DNA of 64,000 nucleotides from Methylophaga marina (GTDB lineage: Bacteria; Pseudomonadota; Gammaproteobacteria; Nitrosococcales; Methylophagaceae), in assembly GCF_030296755.1 (NCBI RefSeq), contig NZ_AP027741.1, positions 2,719,001 to 2,783,000 of the forward strand, given 5' to 3'. Numbering within the stretch: the first letter of the stretch is position 1; every line of letters begins with the position of its first letter. This document shows, piece after piece, positions 49,576 through 59,961 of the stretch. The notes below the pieces were generated by a model, which worked only from the letters and a program-made list of their open reading frames with translations, had not been told where the DNA came from and searched no databases. A program made the translations under genes and the position numbers.

Positions 49576-51741
49576 GTGATTGGATTGATAAAGGACTTAG
49601 TTACACCGTATCAGACTAGGGTTGTGCCAAGTTATGGTTTGCTAGTCGTATTTTTGTCGTTGCTCACTATCTTCCCTCCCGTCTTTGCTATGCAGCAGTA
49701 TGAGAGCGAGCAGGTTACTGCCTGGCAATATCGCTGGGGTGATTCCGAATTTGTAAATGGTGAGCCTGAGTGGATTGTCACACCTGAACTACATAGTAGT
49801 GATTGGAAAGATATTGATTTCCCTTGTATGCCGCCTGATCGAGGGCAATATAATACCGTTTGGTTTAAGGCAACATTGCCGGATTCTGATCATGATTATT
49901 TGCATCCTGTTCTTTACGTCACCAGCATTGACTTAATGGCTGAAGTTTACCTGGAAGATAAAAAGATTTATCAATTTGGTGACTTAAATAATAAACAGCA
50001 CAAGTCGTTTTATGGTTGGCCTTGGCACTCGATTGATTTGCCAGATGATTATGCGGGTAAAACTATTTATTTCAGGGTTTTTTCAAGCTACCGAGACATT
50101 GGTTTGTGGGGTGAAGTCAAACTATTTGAGAAAACACACCTACTGTTTTATCTTTTAGAAAAAGCGTATTTTGAAGTTCTAGTCGCTTTATTCTCATTGT
50201 TTGTCGCTATTATTACCTTGGCATTCTCGATGATGCATAGAGGGGAGCGACATTTTCTCTATTTATCATTATTTTCACTGACCTCTGCTGTAATGTTGCT
50301 GGCTGAGAATCCAGCTGTTCAATTTGTTTTTAATTACCCTCTAGTACGTGTTTATTTATTAGCGATCTCCTATTACGCATTACCCGTTATTACGAGTTTA
50401 TTGTTGTCATCATGGTTTGATGACTGGCGACACAAATGGTTAATAAACATCGCTGTTGTCCATCTCATTTATCTTATTTCAGTGATAGGCCTATCTTTAG
50501 CGGGCCTAATAGAGCTTGCTGTTACATTCCCTATTTTTGATGCCATATTCGCTATCACGATACTTCTGATAATAGGCCTTGGCATCAGTAAGCGATATTC
50601 GTTGGCCTCCGATCAACATCTAGTCATGCTGTCCTTTACGGTATACGGCATATTTCTTTTATTGGATATGGGCATTGCTAATAGTGTTCTTCCCTGGATG
50701 CATTTGGATATTTCTGTTGGCGCGTTATTGTTTGCGCTTGTATTGATGCTTATTTCTTTACGTCATTATTCACATGTACAAAGCGCCTTAAAAGAACTGA
50801 ATGAACACCTCGAAGTGAAGGTGGCTGAACGAACAGCTTCCTTGCATGCTTATGCCGAAGCTGAACAAGAACGTGCTGAACAGCTGCAGCGTCTGAATGT
50901 GCTCGGAGCCAGATTAGAAGAACTCAATAGTCGGTTACAAACCGTTGACAATCTCACTGAGGCAAGACATTTACTCATTAAAAAGCTTCCGGACGTTTTT
51001 ATGCCTGTAGAATTGAGCGTAACAACATCACTTGACGGCGTATCTTTTGAGAGGCAATTGGCTCAAGTAGAACTGCAAGAGCTGGATGGCAGCTATAACG
51101 TATTTGTTTATCTGGTTTTAAATAATCTAAGTTCAAAAAAACTAATCAAACAAGACAACCTGAATGATTTCATCAACCGGGTTAAATTGCGTTTAGGTGT
51201 GACGCTTAGCAGTATCAAGTTAAAAGAAGAGCTGCATCGTTTTTCATTTGAAGATGCGCTGACAGGGCTTGCTAATCGACGTTTTTTTGATCTGGCACTG
51301 CATAGAGAAACTCAGCTGGCAAACCGACAGAAAAACCCATTGTCGCTTCTTATATGTGATATCGATCATTTCAAACATTTTAATGATGAATACGGGCATG
51401 AAGTCGGTGATTTTGTACTGAAAACATTAGCGCAATTGATGAATGAGTTTTTCCGTGAAACGGATATACCATGTCGTTATGGTGGTGAAGAATTTGTTGT
51501 GATTATGCCTGGCGCGACAATAGATGATGCGACAGAAAAAGCCGAGCTATTAAGGCGTATTGTTGCCGACAAACAGATGGTGTTTAACGGCAAACACATA
51601 GACAGCATCACCATTTCCATCGGGATCGCTGATTTAACCCCAAGTAGAAGTGAATCAGAACAGTTGTTAAGTGATGCAGATAAAGCCTTGTATATAGCAA
51701 AAGAATGCGGAAGAAACAGGGTAGAAACGACACACCCATAA
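49576..51741 (+). CDS. 7TMR-DISM sensor diguanylate cyclase
   Basis: The 721-residue protein has an N-terminal hydrophobic signal/anchor (about 17-39) and an extracytoplasmic jelly-roll sensor (7TMR-DISMED2-like, about 60-190). Seven membrane helices follow (about 200-405), then a coiled coil (about 410-460) and a GGDEF domain whose active-site motif is GGEEF near 636. This makes c-di-GMP synthesis likely. The start is a GTG at 49576, the first good start in frame. The extracellular domain has carbohydrate-binding-like folds in other members; the ligand is unknown here. Confidence 0.88.
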   Translation: MIGLIKDLVTPYQTRVVPSYGLLVVFLSLLTIFPPVFAMQQYESEQVTAWQYRWGDSEFVNGEPEWIVTPELHSSDWKDIDFPCMPPDRGQYNTVWFKATLPDSDHDYLHPVLYVTSIDLMAEVYLEDKKIYQFGDLNNKQHKSFYGWPWHSIDLPDDYAGKTIYFRVFSSYRDIGLWGEVKLFEKTHLLFYLLEKAYFEVLVALFSLFVAIITLAFSMMHRGERHFLYLSLFSLTSAVMLLAENPAVQFVFNYPLVRVYLLAISYYALPVITSLLLSSWFDDWRHKWLINIAVVHLIYLISVIGLSLAGLIELAVTFPIFDAIFAITILLIIGLGISKRYSLASDQHLVMLSFTVYGIFLLLDMGIANSVLPWMHLDISVGALLFALVLMLISLRHYSHVQSALKELNEHLEVKVAERTASLHAYAEAEQERAEQLQRLNVLGARLEELNSRLQTVDNLTEARHLLIKKLPDVFMPVELSVTTSLDGVSFERQLAQVELQELDGSYNVFVYLVLNNLSSKKLIKQDNLNDFINRVKLRLGVTLSSIKLKEELHRFSFEDALTGLANRRFFDLALHRETQLANRQKNPLSLLICDIDHFKHFNDEYGHEVGDFVLKTLAQLMNEFFRETDIPCRYGGEEFVVIMPGATIDDATEKAELLRRIVADKQMVFNGKHIDSITISIGIADLTPSRSESEQLLSDADKALYIAKECGRNRVETTHP

Positions 51742-51849
51742 ATAAATTTCCATCTATATCAGAACTATATCAAACTTAATCTGACCAATATTCGCATGAT
51801 TTTCACATGTCACTTGTTGAAATAATCATATACATAGAGAGGAGAAGTT

Positions 51850-52275
51850 ATGAAAATGATGAAAAAAGTTTTATCTGGCGCTGCTATTGCAGGTTTATTC
51901 TTGTCAATGAATGCTTTTGCTGCTGACCATACTGTTACCGCACAAGGTCTGAAATATACGCCGCTCGTTGTTAAAGTGGCCCCTGGAGATAGTGTGAGCT
52001 GGACCAATATGAGCACACACAATGTAGAAATGATCGATAACTTGATTCCTGAAGGTACTGAAGCCTTTAAATCTGACATGAGTCAAGATGTCACACATAC
52101 GTTTGATAAAGAAGGTATCTACATTTACAAATGCACTCCACATATCGGTGCAGGCATGGGCGGTGCGGTCATTGTTGGTAACCCAACCAACTTAGATGCG
52201 ATTAAGGCTCAAGATGTTTCTGGTGGTATCGGACGAATTGTCAAAAAAGCCATTAAAGAAGCGGAATCAATGTAA
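51850..52275 (+). CDS. Pseudoazurin (blue copper protein)
   Basis: The 141-residue precursor has a signal peptide of 24 residues (ending NAFA). The copper ligands are clear: His57 in STHNVEM, Cys95 and His98 in YKCTPHIG, and Met103 in GAGMGG. This is the spacing of pseudoazurin. By family it is a periplasmic electron carrier between dehydrogenases and terminal oxidases or nitrite reductase. In methylotrophs it can serve amine or methanol oxidation. The ribosome site GAGAGGAG is strong, and the gene is monocistronic with its own terminator. Confidence 0.93.
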   Translation: MKMMKKVLSGAAIAGLFLSMNAFAADHTVTAQGLKYTPLVVKVAPGDSVSWTNMSTHNVEMIDNLIPEGTEAFKSDMSQDVTHTFDKEGIYIYKCTPHIGAGMGGAVIVGNPTNLDAIKAQDVSGGIGRIVKKAIKEAESM

Positions 52276-52295
52276 ATTCATTGAGCACCCACTGT

Positions 52296-52321
52296 AAAAA
52301 GCCGGTCATTACCGGCTTTTT
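52296..52321 (+). terminator. Rho-independent terminator of the pseudoazurin gene
   Basis: An 11-bp perfect stem (five A plus GCCGGT pairing with ACCGGC plus five T) has a CATT loop and continues into more T. It begins 20 bases after the pseudoazurin stop. Confidence 0.88.
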
Positions 52322-52371
52322 TTATGGGTATAAGATGTGCATGAAAAAAGCGTGTCTTCTGAGGAATGAGT

Positions 52372-53453
52372 ATGGATAAAGTGAATCAGATTTTTTCATC
52401 GTTACCAGAATGGTCAGTCGCTCTTGTGGTTATCATAAGTTTATTCATTCTCATGCTGATTATGAAAAAGTTCATTTTGCTTAGAGTTAGCAAAATCACG
52501 GCTAGAACAAGCTTTTTTATGACAAGTTAGTGGTGAAAGTAATGAGCTTTCCTCTGACATTGTGCTTATTGGCATTAACGATAACACTGGCAGAGCACAC
52601 GCTTCAGTATTTTGATATAGAAACAGAATTTAAATTTTTTCATGCTACTGCACAACTATTGATCGTCGCCGCACTGGTATTGTTCATAGATGGTTTTTTG
52701 ACTGGTACGGTCGGTCATTATGCCGATAAGACGGCTACCTTAAAAAATAGCAGCTCTATTGTGCAAGGTATTACCCGTGCCATCATCCTTGGACTCGGCT
52801 TGTTGATTATCCTTGGCACGATGGGCATTGCCATCACGCCTATCATTGCTTCTTTAGGTATTACTTCACTGGCCGTTGCTTTAGCTTTGCAACCAACATT
52901 AACCAACTTCTTTTCAGGTGTTCAGCTTGTCATCGACAAACCAATACGTGTTGGTGACTTTATCGAGTTAGATTCGGGAGAGCAAGGCTTTGTCGAGAAG
53001 ATTGGCTGGCGCACTACCTGGATTAGGATGTTACCCAATAACTTTATTATTATTCCAAATAGTGTTTTATCGCAGTCAAAAATCATTAACTACTATTACC
53101 CTGAAAAACAGCTTTCAGTACCAGTAGAAGTAGGTGTGCATTATGATTCTGATTTAGAGCATGTCGAAAGAGTCACGCTGGAAGTGGCTCGCAATATCCT
53201 AAAAACACATAAGTGGGGTGTGCCTGATTATCAGACATTTGTTATTTTTCACACTTTTGATAATTCGAGTATTAATTTCACGGTCATGTTAAGAGCGAAA
53301 GAATATTTCAATCGCTTCTTCATTAAATCTGAGTTTATCAAGGCTTTACATCAGCGTTTTAAGGAAGAAAATATTACGATTCCTTATCCTATCAGGGCAA
53401 TCAATTACCAGCAGGAGAATCCTCAATCAACCGTGGATGATAAGTCTGTATAA
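52372..53453 (+). CDS. MscS-family mechanosensitive ion channel, frame broken by 1-nt deletion
   Basis: Repaired, the protein has 360 residues: helices at about 15-35, 58-80 and 85-105, then the pore helix ASLGITSLAVALALQPTLTNFFSGV and the MscS beta domain (RVGDFIELDSGEQGFVEKIGWRTT, PNNFIIIPNSVLSQS). The true start is the ATG at 52372, which has a GAGGA ribosome site. That frame ends at a false stop after FFMTS. One extra T in the six-T run at 52513-52518 gives SFFYDKLVVKVM and joins the two parts. Without it, the gene would appear to start at 52530 and lack its first helix. It ends 12 bases from the convergent beta-lactamase stop. Confidence 0.88.
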
Positions 53454-53465
53454 CGTTTTTATTTA

Positions 53466-54352
53466 TTATCGATTTAAACCAGGGAAAACGATTTTGCTAA
53501 CTGATTCACTTATCTTGGCGAGCAATTCAGCTTTTTTTGTTTCGTCAGCGTGGATTCAGAATAATAAATCACCAGTAAATAAGGTTTACCTGTTTCTGGC
53601 CAGATAATCGCTACATCATTAAAGGCTCCGTTAGGACCAGAGCCCGTTTTATCACCTACTAGCCAGGTGGACGGGACGCCCGCACGTATTTTGTCATCAC
53701 CTGTTTGATTGCCTATTAGCCATTGAATAAGCCGTTGTTTGGATACGTCGGATAAATGATCACCAAGCAACAGGGTGTTCAGCGTCGCCAACATCGCTGC
53801 AGGTGTTGTTGTATCTCTAAGGTCGCCTGCCAAGTTGCTGTTAAGAGCAGGTTCTATTCTGTCGAGTCTTGTGGTGTTATCGCCTATCGAACGCAAATAG
53901 TCGGTTAATGCCTCTGGGCCACCTATTGTTTTTAATAATAAATTGGCCGCAGTGTTGTCACTGAGTTGTAATGTCGCCTGGCTTAACGCTGCTACCGACA
54001 TGACGCCTTCATCAAGATGTGTTTTGGTGACCGGGGCATAATCCAGTATGTCAGCACGATCGTAATGAATCGGACGAGACAGACTTTCTTGATGCTGATC
54101 AATTCGGTGTAAGACATTAGCAACCAGTAAAACTTTGAAGGTGCTACACAATGCAAAACGTTCATTAGCACGATAATGCAGTTGAAATTGGTGTTGTAGG
54201 TCATAAGCGGCAATGCCCAGTCTCCCGCCATATTCTTTTTCTAATTGGGCAAATGTTGTCTGCCAATTTATGCCTTCATTATCAGCAGAGCTGACACTAT
54301 TTACCGTGAATAAAAGACTAAAAAAGGTGGCTAAGCTGAGTAAGGATTTCAT
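53466..54352 (-). CDS. Class A beta-lactamase, C-terminal frame broken by 1-nt deletion
   Basis: The 295-residue precursor has a signal peptide (about 1-22). All class A catalytic motifs are present: the Ser70-TFK73 box with Cys at 69 (CSTFK), SDN (131-133), the Glu-P-x-L-N omega-loop motif at 167-171 and KTG (235-237, DKTGSG). The open frame is cut short after TKQKK. One extra T in the seven-T run at 53532-53538 (plus strand) restores KKAELLAKISESVSKIVF to a stop at 53466-53468. I start at the ATG at 54352; the longer upstream frame to 54493 lacks a signal peptide and is unlikely. No AmpR-like regulator or mobile element lies nearby, so it appears to be a resident chromosomal gene. Confidence 0.92.
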
Positions 54353-54542
54353 TGTGATAGGCGGTTTCTGGTGAACAAGGGGGCATATATTAACCGATTT
54401 CAGAGAGGGATAGGGCTGACATAGGGAAACGATTGTATTGTGCTTTGGGTGTGTTAAGCACAGATGAAACCTAGATAACTGGTTAAGCGTCAACTATCAA
54501 GTGAGAAAACAGAGCAGTGTTGTAGGACCTTCAGACGTAAAA

Positions 54543-56884
54543 TCAGATTTTAACCGCATTCATATGTTGGTTTATGTATTTATTAAACTCTTCCATCGGC
54601 ATGGGTTTGCCAAATAAATAACCTTGATAATTCAGGCAACCATGTTTAGCTAGGAATGCTTCCTGAGCATCCGTTTCGACCCCCTCAGCGATGACAGTCA
54701 TGCCCATGTGACTACTCATATTGATAACGGTGCGAATGATATGAGCATCATTGGCATTTTTTAGCATATGATCCACAAAACTTTTATCGATCTTTATTTC
54801 ATCCAGTGGAAAACTTCGCAATATGGAGAGTGATGAATAGCCTGTCCCAAAGTCATCCAGAGATAAAGTGATGCCATGAGACCGTAATTTGTCTATTTTT
54901 ATAGCAAGTTCATTAATGTTCTTTAGCATTAGGCTTTCAGTGATTTCCAGTCGCAAACGTGAGCCGGAGCACTGATGTGTTTCAATGCTGGATAAGACCG
55001 TATCAACAAAATTCTTTTGCATAAATTGGCGAGCGCTGATGTTGACCGATAAAACTAAATTAGCCGTAGCCGGGTCTTGTTGCCAGACAGCTAATTGTCT
55101 ACAAGCATGTTGAAGTACTTCAGTGCCTATGCGGTTAATAATGTCTGAGTCTTCTGCAAGAGGAATGAATTCGGCCGGTGAAATCATGCCATGTTTAGGA
55201 TGCTGCCAGCGTAGTAGAATTTCAGCACCAATAGGTTCATGCAGGTGGTTCAACTGGGGTTGGAAATAGGGGAGAATGTCGCGATTGAATACGGCATCTC
55301 TTAGATCATTTTCCAGACTGGCTTTGAATTCAATACTGGGCTGAAGCGCTTCATCAAAAAATCGAAAACAACTACGACCATCTGACTTGGCCTGAAACAT
55401 AGCGTTATCAGCACGTTTAAATACTTCATTAACGGATAAGGTTTCGCCCTGAAATGTGCAAATGCCTATGCTGCATGAGGTACGATATTGCACGTTACCA
55501 ATATTATATATATCACTGATACCATTAATAATTTTGTTGGCAATAACTTCAGATATTTCTTTGCTTTTGTTAGCGGTGTTACCAATATTTTGGATCAAAA
55601 TAACAAACTCATCTCCACCAAAACGGGCAATGGTGTCTTCATCCCTTAAAATGGTTTTCAGTCGAGTGGATACCGATTTGAGAAGCATGTCACCCACTGA
55701 GTGCCCATGAAGATCGTTAATGTTTTTGAAGTTATCTAAATCAATAAAAAACACGGCACAGTGAGATTGGTTGCGACTACTGGTGTGCATGGCCTGTGTG
55801 ACGCGATCGGTCAGCAAACGTCGGTTGGGCAAATCTGTTAGCGTGTCATAGTAAGCCAGATATTGGATTTCATCCTGTTAAACTCGGTTTTATTTTGAAC
55901 CAAGGTTGCCAAGCCAACGACATGGTTATGATTGTCACGCAAAGCGGTGTAAGTCCATTCGCAGAAAATAATGTCACCCTCCTTGGTCAAATTTTCATTT
56001 TGACAATGACTGGAGCTTCCCTCAGCGATAAATTCCTCCATTTTTTGGATGACATGATCCTGAATGTCGATTGGCAACAAGAAACGGGCATGCTGATGAA
56101 TTGCTTCATCTTGTTGATAGCCAAATATTTGCTCAGCTGCAGCATTCCATGACACAACCTGGAGGCCCAGGTCCCACTCAATTACTCCCATCGGTGTGTG
56201 GTCTAAGTGAATGCGTTGATGTTGTGATAACTTCTCAATTTCAGCTTGTTGTTTTATCGCCGCATGATGCAGCAAGATATTCTCATGTAGTTTTTTACCC
56301 AGATTTGATGATGCAATAGAGATATAAACAATATATACGGCGAGTAAGACCGCCATGGCCAATGATAATTCTGTTTCATTGCTAAAAAAACCGGGTAATG
56401 ACAGCAAATAGATACTGCCGGAAAATAATTTCGACGTTATCGCATCGACTGAATACACGACCATCGCACCACCTGTGACACCGAGAATAACGAGTGTGAT
56501 AAAGGCTTTATGAGCGACATCATTGGTTTCTGAAAGAAAGTAATAACCAGCCAGCCCCCATGCCATGCCACAAGCTAAAGTGGATAAACGGAAGATATTG
56601 AGCCAAGTGTCAGGGTTTGAGTTATTGGTGTTGTGTTGTTTGAAATAAATGGTGGAGTACAGACGTAATCCATAAACAACGCTAAAGATAAGACACCAAG
56701 CGATTAAGATTGTCTTGTTAACCTGGTCATACTCAACAAAAGCCAATGTGAAGGCAACAAGACTGGCCACGATAACGGATTTAAGATTGCTGCTATAGAG
56801 CATATTGATGATATCGACTTTCAATGCCATTTTTTCATCATGCTCGCTAGGGAGTAATGAAACCGTGTTTGTATCCAAGCGCAA
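54543..56884 (-). CDS. MASE-like membrane PAS-GGDEF-EAL protein, frame broken by 1-nt deletion
   Basis: Repaired length is 780 residues. Six membrane helices form an integral sensor (about 25-205). A PAS domain follows at about 225-345 (LDHTPMGVIEWDLGLQVVSW). GGDEF comes next, with motif GGDEF near 422, then EAL. The frame from 56884 stops after NRMKSNIW and the rest begins in another frame. One extra T in the three-T run at 55868-55870 gives MKIQYLAYYDTLTDLPNRR. The EAL site reads EILLR; VNISARQF, EITESLML, DDFGTGYSSL and AEGVET are intact, so both c-di-GMP activities are possible. Confidence 0.88.
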
Positions 56885-56991
56885 AAATCCTCTCTACATA
56901 ACCATTTCGTGAGCATTTTTTATCTGTTTTCAATTATCTAGTTGAAAACACGTAATGTTCAAATGGTTTTAGCACAGAAAAAAATGGCTGT

Positions 56992-57933
56992 CTATTTTGT
57001 CGCAGATTGTCTACTTCTCGCCTGCATGATCAAATTCGTCTTGACAGCATTGTTTGTTAACTCTTGTAACCAAGCCATAAATAAACTCAGACGTTTAGGT
57101 ACTTGACGACGAGAGGCATAAATAATGGATAAAGGAATGACCGGGGCGGGATAGTCAGGCAAAATCTCGACTAATTCCCCACGTGCAAGGTATGGCTCTG
57201 CACTCATGGCGGGTAGTTGCGCGATACCCAGTCCGGATAAACAAGCATATAAATAGGCATCCGTATTGTTGACTTGTAGTCTGCTTTTCATCTCAACTAG
57301 CTGAAGATGATGTTGAGCAATATGTTCAAATACTGCGGTCTGTGTTTGCAGGTTTTGTGCATAATCGATGAGGTAATGGTGTGCTAAATCATTTACTGAT
57401 TGGGGTTTACCATACTTCTCTGCATAATCAGCGCTAACACAGTTAATCACGGTTAACTGAGTCAATGGCATGGCAACTAATTCACTATCGCCAAGGTGAC
57501 CTGCACGAATAACACAGTCCACACCATCTTTGATCAAATCTGCCCGTTGGTCATTGCAACGCAGCTTGATTGAGATGTCAGGATAACGCTCGTACCAACT
57601 GTTTAAATGAGGCAGAAGAATATTGGCTGCAAAGCGGCTGGGCATGTCAACATGCAAGCAACCAGAGATTAATGAAGGCTGTTGAAACTCGCTATCAAGA
57701 CTATCTACCTGCTCCAGAATGGAAAGACATTTTGTGAGATAGCGCTCGCCATCACGTGTGAGGTTTATCTGTCTGGTACTTCGTTGTAATAGGCGTGTAT
57801 TGATTTGTTGTTCGAGTGATTTTATTGAAGCCGATACGCTGGACTTCGGTAAACCAAGCATCTCGGTGGCTCGGGTAAAACTGCCGACTTGTGCCACTGT
57901 GACAAACCGCTTCATTGATTCAAACTTATCCAT
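56992..57933 (-). CDS. LysR-family transcriptional regulator
   Basis: The 313-residue protein has the LysR N-terminal helix-turn-helix at about 1-60 (FVTVAQVGSFTRATEMLGLPKSSVSASIKSLE) and a periplasmic-binding-type effector domain at about 90-300. It lies divergent from the SDR gene across a 110-base gap, the usual placement for a LysR regulator and its target, so it probably controls that gene. The effector is unknown. Confidence 0.9.
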   Translation of the reverse strand: MDKFESMKRFVTVAQVGSFTRATEMLGLPKSSVSASIKSLEQQINTRLLQRSTRQINLTRDGERYLTKCLSILEQVDSLDSEFQQPSLISGCLHVDMPSRFAANILLPHLNSWYERYPDISIKLRCNDQRADLIKDGVDCVIRAGHLGDSELVAMPLTQLTVINCVSADYAEKYGKPQSVNDLAHHYLIDYAQNLQTQTAVFEHIAQHHLQLVEMKSRLQVNNTDAYLYACLSGLGIAQLPAMSAEPYLARGELVEILPDYPAPVIPLSIIYASRRQVPKRLSLFMAWLQELTNNAVKTNLIMQARSRQSATK

Positions 57934-58043
57934 TTTTCTTCTACTGTTAGTTATTTACGAACAATGATATCGGATTTTGTCTGTTTATCATGAATTAATA
58001 GCGGCATAAGATGTCACCTCATTCAATGGAAAGGAGGTAATCA

Positions 58044-58799
58044 ATGAATAAATTAGTATTAATTACAGGTGGTAGCAGAGGGATAGGCCGTGAAAGTGCG
58101 CTTTATCTGGCTGAAAAAGGTTGTGATGTCATTATCACTTATCATTCAAATAAAGACGCAGCTGATGACGTGGTTAGCAGGATTAAAGAAATAGGTCGAA
58201 GCGCGACAGCGTTGGCATTGGATGTCAGCCAAACAGATACATTCAGTCACTTTGCTGATGTTGTAGAGACTCAGCTTAAATCAGAGTTTAGTCGAAAAGA
58301 GCTGGACGTCATTATTCATAATGCAGGTATGGGCATATATAAATCTTTTGAAGACACCACCGAGTCCGACTTTGATATTTTAATGAATACACATCTGAAG
58401 GCGCCGTTTTTTCTCAGCCAATTGTTATTATCGATGATCGCTCCTCAAGGTCAAATCATTCATATTTCATCAGGTCTTGCGCGTTTCTCACTGCCTGGTT
58501 ATACGGCTTATGCCACGATGAAAGGGGCAGTGGAGGTATTAACGCGCTATCTGGCAAAAGAGCTCGCTACTAAACAGATTCGGGTTAATACGCTGGCGCC
58601 CGGTGCTGTTGAAACTGATTTTGGCGGTGGTGCTGTTCGTGATAACACTGAGTTGAACCGCAGCATTGCTAATCAAACTGCATTAGGCAGAGTGGGGTTA
58701 CCTGATGATATTGCTAAGGCATTGGCCATGCTGGTGAGTGATGACAGTTCATGGGTTACGGGTCAACGAATCGAGGCGTCTGGCGGCATGTTTTTATAA
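58044..58799 (+). CDS. Short-chain dehydrogenase/reductase
   Basis: The 251-residue classical SDR has the cofactor loop TGGSRGIG (8-15), NAGMG near 94, a catalytic Ser in IHISSGLAR near 140 and the Tyr-x3-Lys pair in YATMKGA near 156. C-terminal PGAVETDFGGG and TGQRIEASGGM are typical. It probably reduces a keto group with NADPH, because the loop carries Arg after Ser. An almost perfect Shine-Dalgarno, AAGGAGGT (58031-58038), precedes the ATG. The divergent LysR gene is its likely regulator. Confidence 0.9.
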   Translation: MNKLVLITGGSRGIGRESALYLAEKGCDVIITYHSNKDAADDVVSRIKEIGRSATALALDVSQTDTFSHFADVVETQLKSEFSRKELDVIIHNAGMGIYKSFEDTTESDFDILMNTHLKAPFFLSQLLLSMIAPQGQIIHISSGLARFSLPGYTAYATMKGAVEVLTRYLAKELATKQIRVNTLAPGAVETDFGGGAVRDNTELNRSIANQTALGRVGLPDDIAKALAMLVSDDSSWVTGQRIEASGGMFL

Positions 58800-58804
58800 A
58801 AAAT

Positions 58805-59137
58805 TCAGTGTCCGCCGGTATTAGAAAATAAGTTAATGACAAGTACGCCTGAGATGATTAACCCCATGCCGACAAGGGCAGGTAAATCGAGTTTTTGCCC
58901 ATATACTATCCACGAGATGATAGCGATGAGCACAATGCCCAAGCCTGCCCAGATAGCATAAGCAATACCGACAGGAATCACTCTTAACGACAATGTCAGA
59001 AAATAAAAAGCAGTCAGGTAACCCGTAACAACGATAAGTGTCGGAACAAGTCGCGTAAATTCGTGGCTGGCTTTCAGCGCTGAGGTCGCAATGACCTCAG
59101 CGATGATGGCAATGGCGAGATATATCCAGTGTGGCAC
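58805..59137 (-). CDS. Small multidrug resistance (EmrE/QacE-type) transporter
   Basis: The 110-residue protein has four membrane helices (about 3-21, 30-50, 57-77 and 85-104). It carries the membrane-embedded Glu in AIIAEVIATSALKAS (residue 14) and the WAGLGIVLI motif near 63, both essential features of SMR proton/drug antiporters. It should export quaternary ammonium or similar cations; betaine or choline-type substrates are possible in a marine methylotroph. It starts 4 bases after the VF530 stop and ends 5 bases from the convergent SDR gene. Confidence 0.9.
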   Translation of the reverse strand: MPHWIYLAIAIIAEVIATSALKASHEFTRLVPTLIVVTGYLTAFYFLTLSLRVIPVGIAYAIWAGLGIVLIAIISWIVYGQKLDLPALVGMGLIISGVLVINLFSNTGGH

Positions 59138-59141
59138 TGAC

Positions 59142-59360
59142 TTACCTTTTGAATGTAGTGATATAAAGCTGCTCGACTTTTTTCCTTGCCCAATCTGTTC
59201 GACGCAGAAATTTTAATGACGACTTAATAGAAGGGTCGTTTTTAAAACAGTTCAGGTTAATTCTCTGAGCGAAACCTTCCCAGCCATAATGATCGACCAG
59301 TTCAGTGACAATGGTTTCGAGGGTGATGCCATGCAGTGGGTTGTTAGGTTGCTGATTCAT
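59142..59360 (-). CDS. VF530/DUF2132 family DNA-binding-like protein
   Basis: The 72-residue protein has the conserved VF530 sequence: [17 protein letters not shown], then [20 protein letters not shown] and [15 protein letters not shown]. Structures of the family show a three-helix SAP-like fold suggested to bind nucleic acid; its role is not established. It is the first gene of a two-gene unit with the SMR transporter, separated by 4 bases. Confidence 0.85.
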   Translation of the reverse strand: MNQQPNNPLHGITLETIVTELVDHYGWEGFAQRINLNCFKNDPSIKSSLKFLRRTDWARKKVEQLYITTFKR

Positions 59361-59524
59361 AAATAGGCTTTTTTCTAGATGTCATTTCAAGTATGAAGTC
59401 ATGTTTACTTTAAAGCTTAATCATGACGGCTACTGTATGACTTAAGATTAACATTCAAACAATAAACGCGTTGTAATATCTTTTGCTGCCGGCATGATGA
59501 AACTAAGTCATTCATAACGCTGGG

Positions 59525-59872
59525 TTAGGCTAATGTTGTTTTTGCGTATGTGGCTGTGTTCATCTCCACCGTTTCTGCGGTGATAGTGATATCGAATAAA
59601 GGTAATGTTGTACAAAGCCGTTCAACGATTAAATTATTTAAACGTTTCTTTTGCTCCAGGGTGCGCCCTTGATGCAGTCTGACAGTCACGTGCAAAAAGT
59701 GTGTGTGATGATCGCCGAGCCTAAACGTTTGGTAAGCAATACTGCGTGTTTTGATATGCTCAGGTTTGAATAAAAGAGAATCTATCGCTGCCTGATGAAC
59801 AGTATTCACTAATGTCTCAGCTGAAGTGATGTCAGCCAGTTTCGTTGAATATTCGATAATACAATGTGGCAC
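59525..59872 (-). CDS. 5-carboxymethyl-2-hydroxymuconate isomerase-like (tautomerase superfamily) protein
   Basis: The 115-residue protein starts MPHCIIEYS, with the catalytic Pro2 of the tautomerase superfamily exposed after Met removal. FRLGDHHTHFLHVTVRLHQGRT and the C-terminal Thr-rich segment match the CHMI (HpaF) family. No aromatic-degradation genes lie nearby, so the pathway role is uncertain. It is upstream of nothing on its strand, and the glnN terminator lies just behind it. Confidence 0.78.
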   Translation of the reverse strand: MPHCIIEYSTKLADITSAETLVNTVHQAAIDSLLFKPEHIKTRSIAYQTFRLGDHHTHFLHVTVRLHQGRTLEQKKRLNNLIVERLCTTLPLFDITITAETVEMNTATYAKTTLA

Positions 59873-59923
59873 CGGAATTCTCCTGGCAGTATCTGTAGAA
59901 ACGATATGACACCACTAAAAGAA

Positions 59924-59944
59924 AAGGCCGCTTAAAGCGGCCTT
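59924..59944 (-). terminator. Rho-independent terminator of glnN
   Basis: A perfect 9-bp stem (AAGGCCGCT pairing with AGCGGCCTT) has a 3-nt loop. Read on the minus strand it is followed by a T-rich tract (TTTTCTTTT), 17 bases after the glnN stop. Confidence 0.85.
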
Positions 59945-59961
59945 AATAGCAATGACATCAG

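Noticed and set aside
54353..54493. Longer N-terminus for the beta-lactamase
   Set aside because: The extra 47 residues are His/Pro/Cys-rich and precede a perfect signal peptide; the ATG at 54352 is the natural start.
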